From NCBI RefSeq assembly GCF_900091455.1, contig NZ_LT607412.1, positions 6,634,001 to 6,698,000 on the forward strand: a stretch of DNA of 64,000 nucleotides. The letters run 5' to 3'. Under the pieces are notes generated by a model that saw only the letters and a list, made by a program, of their open reading frames with translations, was not told where the DNA came from and did not search any database. This document shows positions 52,162 to 62,500 of the stretch, one piece after another (position 1 is the first letter of the stretch; each line of letters opens with the position of its first letter). Made by a program: the position numbers and the translations under genes. Source of the DNA: Micromonospora coriariae (lineage in GTDB: Bacteria > Actinomycetota > Actinomycetes > Mycobacteriales > Micromonosporaceae).

Positions 52162-53184
52162 GTGGGCCGACGACGATCCCAGTCAGTGACGTTGAGCGAC
52201 GTGGCGAACCGCGCCGGCACCTCCGTGGCCACCGCGTCCAAGGCACTCAACAGCCGCGCCGAGGTCGCACCGGAAACCCGGGAACGGGTCCTGCGGGCCG
52301 CCGCCGAGCTGTCGTTCCAGCCGAACGTGCTGGCCCGCGGTCTGATCTCCGGACGCACCCGCACGGTCGGGCTGCTCACCGACGAACTCGGTGGCCGGTT
52401 CGCCATACCCATCCTGCTCGGCGCCGAGAACGCCCTCGGCAACGGGCAGATGTCCGTGCTGCTCTGCGACGCCCGTGGCGACGCGATCCGCCGCCAGCAC
52501 TACATCCGCACCCTGCTCGCCCGCCAGGTCGACGGGTTCATCGTGGTCGGCGACAGCAACGACCTGCGCCCGTCGTTGACACAGGACATTCCGGTCCCGG
52601 TGGTCTACGCCTACGCCGAGTCGACCGATCCGAACGACCTGTCGATCGTCGCCGACGACGAGGGCGGCGCCCGGCTCGCCGCCGAACACCTGGTGTCGCA
52701 CGGCCGCCGCAGGATCGGGCACATCACCGGGCCGGACACCTACCGCGCGGCACGCGATCGCGCCGCCGGACTACGAACGGTGCTCGCCGAGGCGGGGCTC
52801 GCCCCGGCCGGCGACCCGCTCTACGGCGAGTGGTCGCAGCGATGGGGCCGGCACGCCGCCCGGCTGCTGCTGGCCGCCCAGCCGGACGTGGACGCGATCT
52901 TCTGCGGCAACGACCAGGTCGCCGCCGGCGCGGCCGACACCCTGCGCGACCTCGGTCGGCGGATCCCCGACGACGTGGCGATCGTGGGATACGACAACTG
53001 GGAGTTCTTCGCGGCCGACTGCCGACCGCCCCTGACCACCGTGGACCTCAATCTCGAACAACTCGGGGCCGCCGCGGTCAACCATCTCTTCGCCGCGATG
53101 GACGGCAACCCCGGCGCCGGGGTCATCCGGCAGCCCGGCCGCCTCGTGGTACGCGAGTCGACCGGGCCGGTGCTGCACCGCTGA
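52162..53184 (+). CDS. LacI-family transcriptional regulator (copy 1)
   Basis: 340 aa. The helix-turn-helix and hinge read VTLSDVANRAGTSVATASKALNSRAEVAPETRERVLRAAAELSFQPNVLARGLISGRTRTVGLL. The periplasmic-binding-like sugar domain follows, with CDARGDAIRRQHYIRTLLARQVDGFIVVGD, DAIFCGNDQVAAGAADTLRDLGRRIPDDVAIVGYDNWEFFA and LTTVDLNLEQLG. Divergent from the GH92 gene and convergent with a close paralogue. Sugar ligand unknown. Confidence 0.93.
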   Translation: MGRRRSQSVTLSDVANRAGTSVATASKALNSRAEVAPETRERVLRAAAELSFQPNVLARGLISGRTRTVGLLTDELGGRFAIPILLGAENALGNGQMSVLLCDARGDAIRRQHYIRTLLARQVDGFIVVGDSNDLRPSLTQDIPVPVVYAYAESTDPNDLSIVADDEGGARLAAEHLVSHGRRRIGHITGPDTYRAARDRAAGLRTVLAEAGLAPAGDPLYGEWSQRWGRHAARLLLAAQPDVDAIFCGNDQVAAGAADTLRDLGRRIPDDVAIVGYDNWEFFAADCRPPLTTVDLNLEQLGAAAVNHLFAAMDGNPGAGVIRQPGRLVVRESTGPVLHR

Positions 53185-53208
53185 CACCCGCGCCCGCGCG
53201 GGCGGGTG
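53185..53208. terminator. Hairpin between convergent lacI genes
   Basis: CACCC-GC-GCCCGCGCGGGC-GGGTG begins right after the stop of the first lacI. The inner 12 nt are self-complementary and flanked by CACCC/GGGTG arms. Positioned to terminate copy 1 and, from the other side, copy 2. Confidence 0.5.
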
Positions 53209-53238
53209 GCGCGGCGGACGGGTGTCGACAACCGGTGC

Positions 53239-54267
53239 TCAGCCGACGGGCAGGGTCGACTCACGCATCACCACGCGGCCCGGGAACTCCTCCGAGCTGG
53301 GCGCGGCGCCGTCGATCGCCGCGAAGAGCCGCTGGCCGGCCACCTCACCGAGGTGCTTCAGGTTCATGTCGATGCTGGTCAGTCGTGGACGGGAGTCGGC
53401 GGCGATGGCCTCCCAGTTGTCGAAGCCGATGACCGAGATGCTGCGCGGCACGTCACGTCCGAAGTCACGCAGCGTCTCCAGGACGCCACGTGCGATCTGG
53501 TCGCTGCCGCAGAAGATCGCGTCGACCTCGGGGTGCTGCTCGACGATCATGTGCGCGGCCGCTCTCCCCCAGGACTCGTCCCACGACCCGAAGTAGGGCC
53601 GGTCGCCGACCATCGCCAGGCCGGCGGCGGCGAGCGCGGCCGCCGCGCCCTCGGCACGGTCCCTCGCCGCCTGGAACCCGGCTTCCCCGGTGATGTGGGC
53701 GATGGAGCGCCGGCCGCACGCCAGCAGATGCTCGATGGCGAGCCGCCCACCACCCACGTTGTCGACCGTGATCGAGATGTCCGCCGGATCGGCCGAGGGT
53801 GCGTAGACGTACACGACCGGCACGGGGATGGTGCCGGCCAGCGGCGGGCGGGGGTCGGTGCGGGAGCCCACGACGATCAGGCCATCCACCCGCCGGGACA
53901 GCAGCGCCTGCACGTGATGCTTCTCCCGGATCGCGTCGCCGCGCGCGTCGCACAGGAAGACCGAGACCTGGCCGGCCCCCGACGCGTCCTCGGCGCCCAT
54001 GAGGATGGGGATCGAGAAGCGGCCCTCCAGGTCGCTCGTCAGCAGGCCGACGGTGCCGGTCCGACCACTGAGCAACCCGCGGGCCAGGGCGTTCGGTGCG
54101 AAGGACAGCAGCTCCGCGGCCTCCAGCACACGGACTCTCGTGCTCGACCGCACCTCGCCGCGACCGTTGATGGCCTTGGACGCGGTGGCGACGGACACCC
54201 CGGCGAGCTTGGCGACATCGGTGAGCGTGGGCGGGCGGTAGGCGGGGACGTCGGGCTCGGTGGTCAT
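53239..54267 (-). CDS. LacI-family transcriptional regulator (copy 2)
   Basis: 342 aa from ATG 54267, with GAGGGAG upstream. The DNA-binding part is PTLTDVAKLAGVSVATASKAINGRGEVRSSTRVRVLEAAELLSFAPNALARGLLSGRTGTVGLL. The effector domain is very close to copy 1 throughout (for example CDARGDAIREKHHVQALLSRRVDGLIVVGS). It lies 350 bp downstream of the GH127 operon on the same strand, with its own promoter region. Likely represses the GH127-GH43 operon or the whole locus. Confidence 0.93.
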   Translation of the reverse strand: MTTEPDVPAYRPPTLTDVAKLAGVSVATASKAINGRGEVRSSTRVRVLEAAELLSFAPNALARGLLSGRTGTVGLLTSDLEGRFSIPILMGAEDASGAGQVSVFLCDARGDAIREKHHVQALLSRRVDGLIVVGSRTDPRPPLAGTIPVPVVYVYAPSADPADISITVDNVGGGRLAIEHLLACGRRSIAHITGEAGFQAARDRAEGAAAALAAAGLAMVGDRPYFGSWDESWGRAAAHMIVEQHPEVDAIFCGSDQIARGVLETLRDFGRDVPRSISVIGFDNWEAIAADSRPRLTSIDMNLKHLGEVAGQRLFAAIDGAAPSSEEFPGRVVMRESTLPVG

Positions 54268-54358
54268 GCGATGCTCCCTCTCAGCGACCGACACCGGTGC
54301 GCTGCGCGTCGGCGAGGCCGTCGCCGGGTGTCGTGTCGAACAGCCAGCGGAAGCACAT

Positions 54359-54374
54359 CCTAAAACCTTTTCGG
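54359..54374. promoter_or_regulatory. LacI operator-like site CCTAAAACCTTTTCGG
   Basis: 92 bp upstream of lacI copy 2; matches CCGAAAACCGTTTCGG (52005-52020) except at two positions. A partial match CCGAAAACC followed by TCTCGAA occurs at 54483-54498. The 350-bp gap 54268-54617 contains no gene. Confidence 0.6.
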
Positions 54375-54617
54375 AGATGTTGCGGCGCGGGTGTGGCCCC
54401 GGCAGCACGCGCGGACCCCCGTACCCGGGCGGAACCCTACACGGGGAGCTCGCCGACCCGTGACGGACAGGGACATTCCATCCCGAAAACCTCTCGAAAC
54501 CTCGACAGGGTGCCGTCGATCGGCAGCGGCGGGGAACGCCACCGGACCGGCCGTGGCCCGGTCGGTCGACCGGGCCACGGCCATCCAGCACCCGGGTGGA
54601 CGGCGGCGGACGACGCC

Positions 54618-57600
54618 TTACGGAGCGAGTTCCTTGTTCGATCGGGCGGCGGTCGTCACGACTGTCGACCTCTCCTGCGGGCTCAGGAGTCCCGCCTCGA
54701 CGAACGCCTGCGCGACGTGGTCGACGGTCGACACGAACTGGCCGTGGTTCTTGAAGGGCGCCTGATCCCAGACCAGGTCGAGGAAGGTCGGGCCGTCACT
54801 GCCGGGCGACGGAACGCCCGCGACGGGTACGTCGTAGTTGGGCAACCCGTCGTTCCGCTTGCGGTTCGGCACACCGGTGTCGACCGACCCGAACACGATC
54901 GTCGGCTCGACGCGCCGGAAGTACGTCGAAGCGGCCTGGGCGTCGCCGATGTGGTAGGGCCGCAGGGTGAAGCCGTGCGTGGTGAAGAGCGCGTCACCCG
55001 CCGCCGTGGTGCTCGCGGGTGTGATCGCCGCCCGGGCGTAGTCGCCGTCCCGCTTCAGGTGGCGGTACAGGGACAACTCCCGGTAGTTGCCCACACCGGG
55101 GTTCCCGAGGATCTGCATGAGCAGTGGCCCCCAGAAGATCGACTGCGTGTCGGGACGGTCCAGCGCCCGCTCGATCCGAATGCTGAACGGCATCCGGATC
55201 TCGATGGTGTCGCCCGGCTTCCACGTCCGGCTCAGGGTCAGGTAACTGCCGGGCTTGGCGGTGCCCTTCTCGGCGACGCCGTTGACCGTGACGACGAACC
55301 CCTTCTCCACCCAGCCCGGCACCCGCAGCTTGATGTCGAGCCGGCCGCGCCCGTTGACCGTCAGCCTGGTGCGGTCCTCCCGCGGGTAGTTCGTCTCCTG
55401 AGTGACGACGAAACCCTTCTCGGCCCAGGTCAGCGTCGACGGTATGTACAGGTTGACCCACAGCGTCGTGCCGTCGGCCGACTTGAAGTAGACAGTCTCC
55501 TGGTACTTGGTGTGGTTCTCCATGCCGGTTCCGCCGCAGCAGGTGCCGGTGTTGCCGTAACTGCGGGTGGCCCCCGGGGTCAGCGGTTGGAAGTAGGTGA
55601 CCTGCGGGTTGTTGACGTTCGCGTTGTCGGCGCGCGAACCGAGGATCTGGTTGAGCAGGCCGCGCTCGTAGTAGTCCAGGTACGCGGCGTCGTGCTCGTG
55701 GAGGAACAGGTTACGAGCCAGCTTGAGCAGGTTGTAGGTGGTGCAGGTCTCCGCGCCACCCTGGGCGATCGAGTTCGCGATGTTGTCCCGGTTCTGGAAC
55801 AACTCGGTGTTGTTGTTGGAGCCCGGGTAGTTGCCGCCCGTCCCACCGTTGGCGTACATCCGGTGCGGGACGACCATCCCGAAGAAGTTCTTGGCGGCCT
55901 GGAAGTACTCGGTGTCACCGCTGTGCTCGTAGACGCGCAGGTAGCCGACGAACTGCGGCACGTGCGAGTTGGCGTGCAGCCGGTCCGGACGGCGACGACC
56001 GGGACGGGTCTGCGGCGTCGTGACGAGGATGTCGCGGTTCTCGACGCAGGCGTCGAAGAGCGACTCCCGGTTGTCGAAGAACTTGGCGGTGTCCAGGTGC
56101 CGCTCGTCGCGGGTGATCGCGTAGATCTCGGGGAACACCTCGTTCGCGCCCCCGGTCTCGCCGGCGATGTAGAGGTCCCACATGTAGTTCAGGTTGTCCC
56201 GGGTGATCGGACCCGCGTACGCGGGGTGGTTCTTGTCCCCGACGGTCAGCGCGAGGTGAGCCCATTCGGCCATCCGGACAACCACGTCGAGGGCCTTGGC
56301 GTTGTCGGTGTGGTAGTACGCGTCGAGCAGACCACGCATGATCTTGTGCTGGGTGTACCAGGGCGCCCAGGTGTTGGTGCTCAGGTCGCCGCCGTAGACG
56401 GCCCACCGTGGCGGGCCGAGCCGGAGCACCGCGTCCTCCGGGATCGCGCCCAGGTAGCCCGGGTGGGTCGGGACCCACTCGGCGGTACCCCCGCTCTGGC
56501 TCGCCACGATGCCACCGTCGCGGCCGTTGGGCGAGGCGTCCCTGATGGTGGAACCGCCCTCCTCCTCGAACCGGTACCAGGCGATCGACCCGCCGCCGGT
56601 GCTCCCGGCCGCCGAGTCCAACAGCGACCGGACCTCCTGCGGGCCAAGTGCCCGGTCGAAGATGTGGAACTCGTCGACTGTCGCGTCCAGGAACGCGTCG
56701 CCGTACTGCGACCGCCCGATCCACCGGTTTCCAGGGTTTCCGAGGTTGGCGGGGCTGAGGGTCATGGCCGTGTTCTGGCCGGCCTGTTGACCGTTGACGT
56801 ACAGCGTGCCGGTGTTCTGGGTGAGGGTGACGGCCAGGTGCACCCACTGGTTGGTCGGCAGGGCAGCGCTGCCGTCGATCCGCTGCTCGCCACCGCTACC
56901 CCCCACCGTGATCGCGAACCTCGGCACGTTGCCGGTGACACCGGCACGCGGAGTCAGGAACATGTTGACCGTCGTGTTCTGACCGAAGTCGAACAGCCGG
57001 CTCCAGCTCTGGGTGGAGGCGAGATTCACCCAGCTGGCGATGGTGAAGTCGGCGAGCTGGCTGATCGCCTCCTGCGGAAGGGCGACGTGCTGTGCCTGGC
57101 TGGGGCCGTTCAGGCGGAGGCCGCTTCCGAATCGGCCCGCCACCCGGCCGATCTGCGGCTCCTGGGGGTCCTCACCGCCCGGGTCGCCCCCGCCCATCCG
57201 CGCGGTGATCGCGGCCTGACACGCCGCGAGTTCGTCGACCATCCAGTCGAGCTTGCTCCTGAAGATCGGTTCTGCATGGTCGGCGTAGCCCTGCGCCAGG
57301 GCGGTCATGAAGTGGCCGGCCCAGTGGCCGCTGAGCAGCCCGCCGTCCTCCCAGCCCCCGGGGACGGAGACGCCGGGAGGGTTCGGGCGGCCGGCCTGGT
57401 TGTTGAACAGCACGAGGAAGCGCCGCTCGTCGAGCTGCCGGAGGTAGCTCTTCATGCGGTCGCGCTTCTCCTGGAGCAGGCCGTCGCCCAGCGTCACATC
57501 TCGCAGCTGGAACGGCCGGACCGGGGCCGTGCCGCCGGGTCCGGGATCGGCCGGGGTCGCGCCCGGAGCGGTCGGGCCGGTCGTCGTCGCGGTGGCTGTC

Positions 57601-57716
57601 GCCGCCTCGGCGGCGGTCGCCGGGAGCGCGCCCGCGGCGGCCACCGCGGCGGCGCCAATGGCCGATGCCTGGAGTACCTGACGTCGGCTGACGGGCATCT
57701 TGTCGGATTCCACCAT
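54618..57716 (-). CDS. GH127 (DUF1680) beta-L-arabinofuranosidase-like enzyme with inserted LamG domain
   Basis: 1032 aa. A Tat-type signal PVSRRQVLQASAIGAAAVAAAGALPATAAEA starts the protein. GH127 begins at about residue 68 (FQLRDVTLGDGLLQEKRDRMKSYL, GGWEDGGLLSGHWAGHFMTALAQ), is interrupted by a LamG/concanavalin-like module of about 210 residues (about 190-405), and resumes near 437 (WAVYGGDL, WYTQHKIMRGLLDAYY). The zinc/catalytic set of GH127 is intact: Glu and Cys in GAETCTTYN near 653 and Cys-Cys in GTCCGGTGMENH near 723. Releases beta-L-arabinofuranose from plant glycans in characterised relatives. It lies 28 bp after the DUF916 gene in an operon. Confidence 0.9.
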   Translation of the reverse strand: MVESDKMPVSRRQVLQASAIGAAAVAAAGALPATAAEAATATATTTGPTAPGATPADPGPGGTAPVRPFQLRDVTLGDGLLQEKRDRMKSYLRQLDERRFLVLFNNQAGRPNPPGVSVPGGWEDGGLLSGHWAGHFMTALAQGYADHAEPIFRSKLDWMVDELAACQAAITARMGGGDPGGEDPQEPQIGRVAGRFGSGLRLNGPSQAQHVALPQEAISQLADFTIASWVNLASTQSWSRLFDFGQNTTVNMFLTPRAGVTGNVPRFAITVGGSGGEQRIDGSAALPTNQWVHLAVTLTQNTGTLYVNGQQAGQNTAMTLSPANLGNPGNRWIGRSQYGDAFLDATVDEFHIFDRALGPQEVRSLLDSAAGSTGGGSIAWYRFEEEGGSTIRDASPNGRDGGIVASQSGGTAEWVPTHPGYLGAIPEDAVLRLGPPRWAVYGGDLSTNTWAPWYTQHKIMRGLLDAYYHTDNAKALDVVVRMAEWAHLALTVGDKNHPAYAGPITRDNLNYMWDLYIAGETGGANEVFPEIYAITRDERHLDTAKFFDNRESLFDACVENRDILVTTPQTRPGRRRPDRLHANSHVPQFVGYLRVYEHSGDTEYFQAAKNFFGMVVPHRMYANGGTGGNYPGSNNNTELFQNRDNIANSIAQGGAETCTTYNLLKLARNLFLHEHDAAYLDYYERGLLNQILGSRADNANVNNPQVTYFQPLTPGATRSYGNTGTCCGGTGMENHTKYQETVYFKSADGTTLWVNLYIPSTLTWAEKGFVVTQETNYPREDRTRLTVNGRGRLDIKLRVPGWVEKGFVVTVNGVAEKGTAKPGSYLTLSRTWKPGDTIEIRMPFSIRIERALDRPDTQSIFWGPLLMQILGNPGVGNYRELSLYRHLKRDGDYARAAITPASTTAAGDALFTTHGFTLRPYHIGDAQAASTYFRRVEPTIVFGSVDTGVPNRKRNDGLPNYDVPVAGVPSPGSDGPTFLDLVWDQAPFKNHGQFVSTVDHVAQAFVEAGLLSPQERSTVVTTAARSNKELAP

Positions 57717-57744
57717 TGCGGATCGTCCTTTCGGGCGGAGGGAT

Positions 57745-58806
57745 TTACGGGGCCTTCGTCGCGTTGCCCGCCAGTGCCGAGGTCCGGGCTTCCGCCCGGC
57801 CCTGGTCCCGGGCGTCGGCGAGCAACCGCGCGAGTCGCCGCCGGCGTCGGCGGACGGTGCTCCGGATGGCGAGGGCGAGGGCGGCGAGGGCGGCGGTCAG
57901 GGCCAGTTGCGGCCACGGCAGCGCCCAGATGGTGACGGTGGCGGTGGCGGGCCTGATCTCGGCGTCGGCGGGGCCACCGCCGAGGATGGCCGGGGTGAGG
58001 TCGACGCGGGTCTGGAGCCTTCCCAGCGCCCAGACCCCGTCGAGGTGGGCCCGGACCTCCCGGGTGCCCCCGGGAAGCGCCTCCTCGACGTTCGTCGCGG
58101 TTCGCCGGGTGGCCAGGCCCAACGGACCGGTGGCGGCCGTGCGGCCGGTGCCGGTCACCGCGACGTTGCCGTCGTTCGTCGTGGTGTACCTGAGCTGGAC
58201 TGTGCCGGCCGAGAAGGGGTTCCACGAGCGCTCGTACCTGGCGGTGAGGCCGCTGATCGCCAGGGACGCGGTGACGGTGCCGCTGGCTCGCAGCATGACC
58301 CGGAAGCCGACACGGCTCTCGACGGCGACAGTGCCTCCCGCGCTGGTGACCGCCGCCGCGATGCCGGCCGGGTGGTCCCCCGGCGTGGCGTCGCGGGGCA
58401 CGGTGATGGTGAACGGCACCACCTTCGTCTGCTTGGGCCCGACGCTGACCGTCTCCTGCACCCTGATCCAGGTGCCGCCGTCCGCCGACTCGCGGTTGGA
58501 CGGGAGCATGTTGAAGCGTCCCTTGTCGGTGAGGTAGCCGTCGGCCGCCTTCAGCGCGAAGACGACCGCGCCGTCGCTGAGGTTCCGTACGGCCAGGTGT
58601 TCGGTCACCACCTGGCCCGGGTCGAGCGTGCGCTCGACCCAGCGGCGGCCGTCCGGGCCCTGCGGACTGGCCGGCTGGACCGCCCAGGTCAGCGTCGGGC
58701 TGGTGGGTTCCGCCACCGCGGTGGCGGGTGCGATCGGCACGGTGACGAACACTGCGGCCAGCACGGCGAGCAGTCGCAGCGGCGTCCGCGGCAAGGTCCG
58801 GATCAT
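57745..58806 (-). CDS. DUF916 / WxL-interacting-type surface protein
   Basis: 353 aa from ATG 58806, preceded by GAAGGAC. Signal peptide about 1-33; the Ig-like DUF916 region contains RRWVERTLDPGQVVTEHLAVRNLSDGAVVFALKAADGYLTDKGRFNML and TVPFTITVPRDATPGDHPAGIAAAV-type blocks; one C-terminal membrane helix WPQLALTAALAALALAI is followed by an Arg-rich cytoplasmic tail (RRRRRRLARLL). In Firmicutes such proteins anchor WxL proteins to peptidoglycan. It directly follows the WxL-like gene, supporting a two-protein surface complex. Confidence 0.8.
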   Translation of the reverse strand: MIRTLPRTPLRLLAVLAAVFVTVPIAPATAVAEPTSPTLTWAVQPASPQGPDGRRWVERTLDPGQVVTEHLAVRNLSDGAVVFALKAADGYLTDKGRFNMLPSNRESADGGTWIRVQETVSVGPKQTKVVPFTITVPRDATPGDHPAGIAAAVTSAGGTVAVESRVGFRVMLRASGTVTASLAISGLTARYERSWNPFSAGTVQLRYTTTNDGNVAVTGTGRTAATGPLGLATRRTATNVEEALPGGTREVRAHLDGVWALGRLQTRVDLTPAILGGGPADAEIRPATATVTIWALPWPQLALTAALAALALAIRSTVRRRRRRLARLLADARDQGRAEARTSALAGNATKAP

Positions 58807-58869
58807 CGCGGGTCCTTCGACGGAGGATGTGATGGTGGGGGCCACGGCGACGCGGCCCCCACCCGTGCG

Positions 58870-59502
58870 TCACTCGAACAGGGAGAGGGTCAACGTCGAG
58901 GTGTACGAGCCGGCGGCGACATCCGCCGGGGTCCGCAGGTACAGGTCGGCGTCAACCGAGTACGCGTCGCCGGTGACCGCCTCCGAGTCGAACGTCGACA
59001 CCAGCAGCTCCTGGTCGACGAGGCCCACGTTGTTGCCGGGCTGGGTCGGCTCGTCCAGGACGGTCACCACCTCCTCGCCTTCGGTGACCAGGCCGCTGTC
59101 CCCGCCGTCGAGAAGGCGTGGCTTCCAGCCGAGATGGCCGGCGCTGATCGGCGCCTGGCCGGCGCCGCCGACGAAGTCGGTGGCGCTACCCAGCACGGCC
59201 CAGGCGGCGTTGTCGGGCACCTCCTCGGCCGTACGGGTGTCGGTGACCGTCACCGTCGGCAAGCTGCCGACGAACTGACGGACCAGCAGGGTCGAGCCGT
59301 CCTCGGACAGCGCGACGGAGTTGCCGGCGATCGACATGGCGAGCACGCCGGGTTCGGCGATCTCCTCGATGTCGACCGTCACCCGCACGTCGGTGCTGTC
59401 GCCGGGCTCGGCCTGGACCGGCGCCTGCAACGCCACAGTCCCGGCCAGCACCGCACCCGCGGCACCGGCCGCGAGCAACCGCCTACGCTTTCCTGTGTTC
59501 AT
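58870..59502 (-). CDS. WxL-domain-like secreted protein
   Basis: 210 aa. Signal peptide about 1-31 (RRLLAAGAAGAVLAGTVALQAPVQA). The mature part is all-beta with two Trp-containing segments, AAWAVLGSATDFVGG and ISAGHLGWKP, and a C-terminal DLYLRTPADVAAGSYTSTLTLSLFE strand pattern, like WxL or TasA-like surface domains. Gaps of 24 bp upstream and 63 bp downstream place it in the GH43-GH127 operon beside DUF916. Likely cell-surface polysaccharide-binding or anchoring protein. Confidence 0.65.
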   Translation of the reverse strand: MNTGKRRRLLAAGAAGAVLAGTVALQAPVQAEPGDSTDVRVTVDIEEIAEPGVLAMSIAGNSVALSEDGSTLLVRQFVGSLPTVTVTDTRTAEEVPDNAAWAVLGSATDFVGGAGQAPISAGHLGWKPRLLDGGDSGLVTEGEEVVTVLDEPTQPGNNVGLVDQELLVSTFDSEAVTGDAYSVDADLYLRTPADVAAGSYTSTLTLSLFE

Positions 59503-59526
59503 CTGCTACTCCATCGTCACTAGTGG

Positions 59527-62500
59527 TTACGGGGCCTGACGGGGATCGCCGGCGCAGTCGGCACCGGCGTGGTCTGCGGTGCGGACGGTCGTCACGTCCA
59601 CACCGTTGATGGGTCCGGTGGCCCGGACGGTCGCCGAGCCGGCGGGCACCGAGGGCGTCCGGGTGGCGAACGACTGGTAGGCGTTCGCACCGGGCGCCAC
59701 GTCGGCGACGGAACGCTGGCCGTAGGCCGTCTCCAGGACGATGTCCACCGTCGCGACGTGCTCGTTGCGCGCCTGCACTGCGACGTACGCCCTCCCGCCG
59801 ACGCAGCGCGTCTGGACGCTGAGCGTGACGGGCAACGCGGGTTGGACACCCGGGTCGTCGGCGACGACCCGCCACTCCGTGATCGCGACCGCGGAGTAGG
59901 TGGTGCCGTTCCCGTTGGCCCGGATCGTCGCCCGCACCCGGGGGGTGGTGACCGGATCGAAGGTGACGGTGTTGAACGCTGTGGTGCTCGTGCCGTAGGC
60001 GGACGCGCCGGTCACGTCACGCCAGGCCGAGGTCCCCTCGTCCCAGTACTGCAGCACCCACCCGTCGGGCTCGGCGACGCCGTCGCCGGTGCCGCGGTTG
60101 GAGTCCCGCCAGAACTTCAGCTCCGTGCCGGTGATGCGCACCGGTCGCGTCCAGTCGTACTGGACCCACTGGGTCGCCGGACGGGTCCCGGACCAGGTGC
60201 CCCAGACCTGCGCCTGGCTCGGGTTCGCCGGGTCGGCTCCGTCGTTGAGGGCGGTGACACTGTTCCAGCCCGCCGTGTAGGACGCGGTCGGGGTCGCGAT
60301 GGGCCCGATGTTGCCCGCGAGCGGCCCGGACAGGTCCGCCGGAATGGCGACGGTCTTCGCGGTCTCCAGGTTCCCGGCCGTGTCGAGTGCCCGGAACGAC
60401 ACGGTGTGCCGGCTCGAGTCGGGCGCCGCGATGGCGCCGCTGTAGGCCGTCCACGGCCCGACGTCGATGGAGTACTCGACACGGGCGACACCGGAGGTCG
60501 CGTCGCTCGCGGTCACCGTGACCGCCCGGGTCACGCTGTCCACTGTGGCCGTGCTGACCGGTGCCGTCGCGTCGATGCGGACGCCCAGGCTCGCGGGCTC
60601 CGAGGTGTTGCCCGCACGGTCGGTCCCGGTCGCCCGGACCGTGTGCTGGCCGTCTCCGGAGACGGTCAGGTCGACGGAGCGCACGGCGCTCGCGACGACC
60701 GGCTCGCCGTCGTCCACCCGCGACTCGATGGTCAGCCGACCGCCACCGTCGTCGACACCGGCGACCCGCACCCGCACGGCGGACCCGAACCAGCCGGCAC
60801 TGCCGGCGCTGCCACTGGGTGTGAGCGTCAGCGTCGGCGGCGTCTCGTCGCCCTCGGTGTCATCCGGCGAGATGACCCGGACCTGGGCGGAGACGCGACC
60901 GGCGGCGTAGCCGAGCACGCTGCCCCCGATCGTGAACGTCCCGGGCGTCGCGACGTCCGCCGGCGTGACCGGGTCCCAGAAGACCGGCACCCGCAGCGTT
61001 TCGGCGCCGAACGACACCGCGAGGCCGTCGGGCAGCTCGGTCTCCCCCACCTCCACTGTCACTCCCGGCGGGGTGACGGACCCGGGCTGGGCGGCGAGGA
61101 TCTTCCACTCCTCGACCGCCACTGCCGAGTAGGTGCTGCCATTGGTGGACGCGTCGAACACAGCGCGAACCTGCGTCGTGGTCACCGGATCGAACGTGGT
61201 GTTCTGGAAGCCCTGCGTGCCGGTCGGGAAGCCGCTCGGACTCGGCACGTCGGCCCACTGACCGGCGTCGAGATCCCAGTACTGGATGCGCCATCGGGCG
61301 GGCGCCGCGACGCCCGCGCCGGTGCCCTGCGGCTGGTCGTTCCAGAAGTCGATCTGTGACCCGGAGACCCGCATCGGTTGGTCCCACGTGTACTGCACCC
61401 ACTGCTGCGGCGGGTTGTTGCCGGTCCAGGTCCCCCACATGTCCGGTGGCAGCGGGTTCGACCGGACGATCTCGTCGTTGAGTGCCTTGATCCAGTACTG
61501 CGTGGGCACCGGCTGGTTGGAAACGGTGACCGTCGCCGCCTGGGCGATGTTCGCCCGCGGGGTGCGGTCCGGCCCCCTGACCGGCGTCGGCGTCACGAGC
61601 TTCAGCCTCGGCGGGCTCTGGGTGTCGTCCCACTCGACGGGGTCGATCGCCACCGACCGGCGGAAGTGGCCGCCGCCCACGGCGTCGGCGGTGTGGTACG
61701 CGATGTACCACCTGCCGTTGAACTCCAGGATGCCCGGGTGGCTCGTCGTCGAGGAGACCGGCCGGAGCATGGTGCCCCGGTAGGTCCACGGCCCCTCCGG
61801 CGACGACGCCGTCGCGTACGCGATGCAGGCGTGGTAGTTCGCCGGGGTGCACTGCGAGGTCGGACCGGCGTTGTTCCCGGCGTACGCCATGTAGTAGGTG
61901 CCGTTGCGCTTGAACGCCCAGGCCGCCTCGAAGAAGCCGGTCAGGCCGGTGACCGAACGCTGGGTGGTGACCGGCGTCTTCATGTCCTGCTGGAGCTCGA
62001 TCATCCGCAGCTGGCTGAACGAGCCCCACCAGAGGTACACCCGCTGGTTCGGTGCTGTGCCGTCGACGAGGATCGTCGGGTCGATGTTGTGGATGGTGTT
62101 GGGCGTGGGGACCCGCTGGGAGATGATCGGCCCGCCCGCGTGGTCGGTCCACGGGCCGGTGGGGCTGTCCGAGACGGCCACGCCGATCGCGAACTTGTCC
62201 GAGGCCGGGCTGTCCCGTTCGTTGATCGGTACGTACCAGTAGTAGCGCCCGTCCACGCCCCGGACGACCTGGCCGGCGTACGCGCGCCCCGGCGTCGCCC
62301 AAGCGAAGACCTGTTCCGGGCGCATCAGCGACGGGAAGTGGGTCCACTCCCCCGCCTGGACATCCGTGGTCCGGAACGCGCCCCACTCGTTCATTATGAA
62401 GTCGTTGGTGGACGGTCCGGCCTGGTCGTGGCCGGTGTAGATGTACAGCTGGTCCTGGCCGCTGTCGTTGCCGGGCGCGCCGCCCGGAACGACGACCGGC

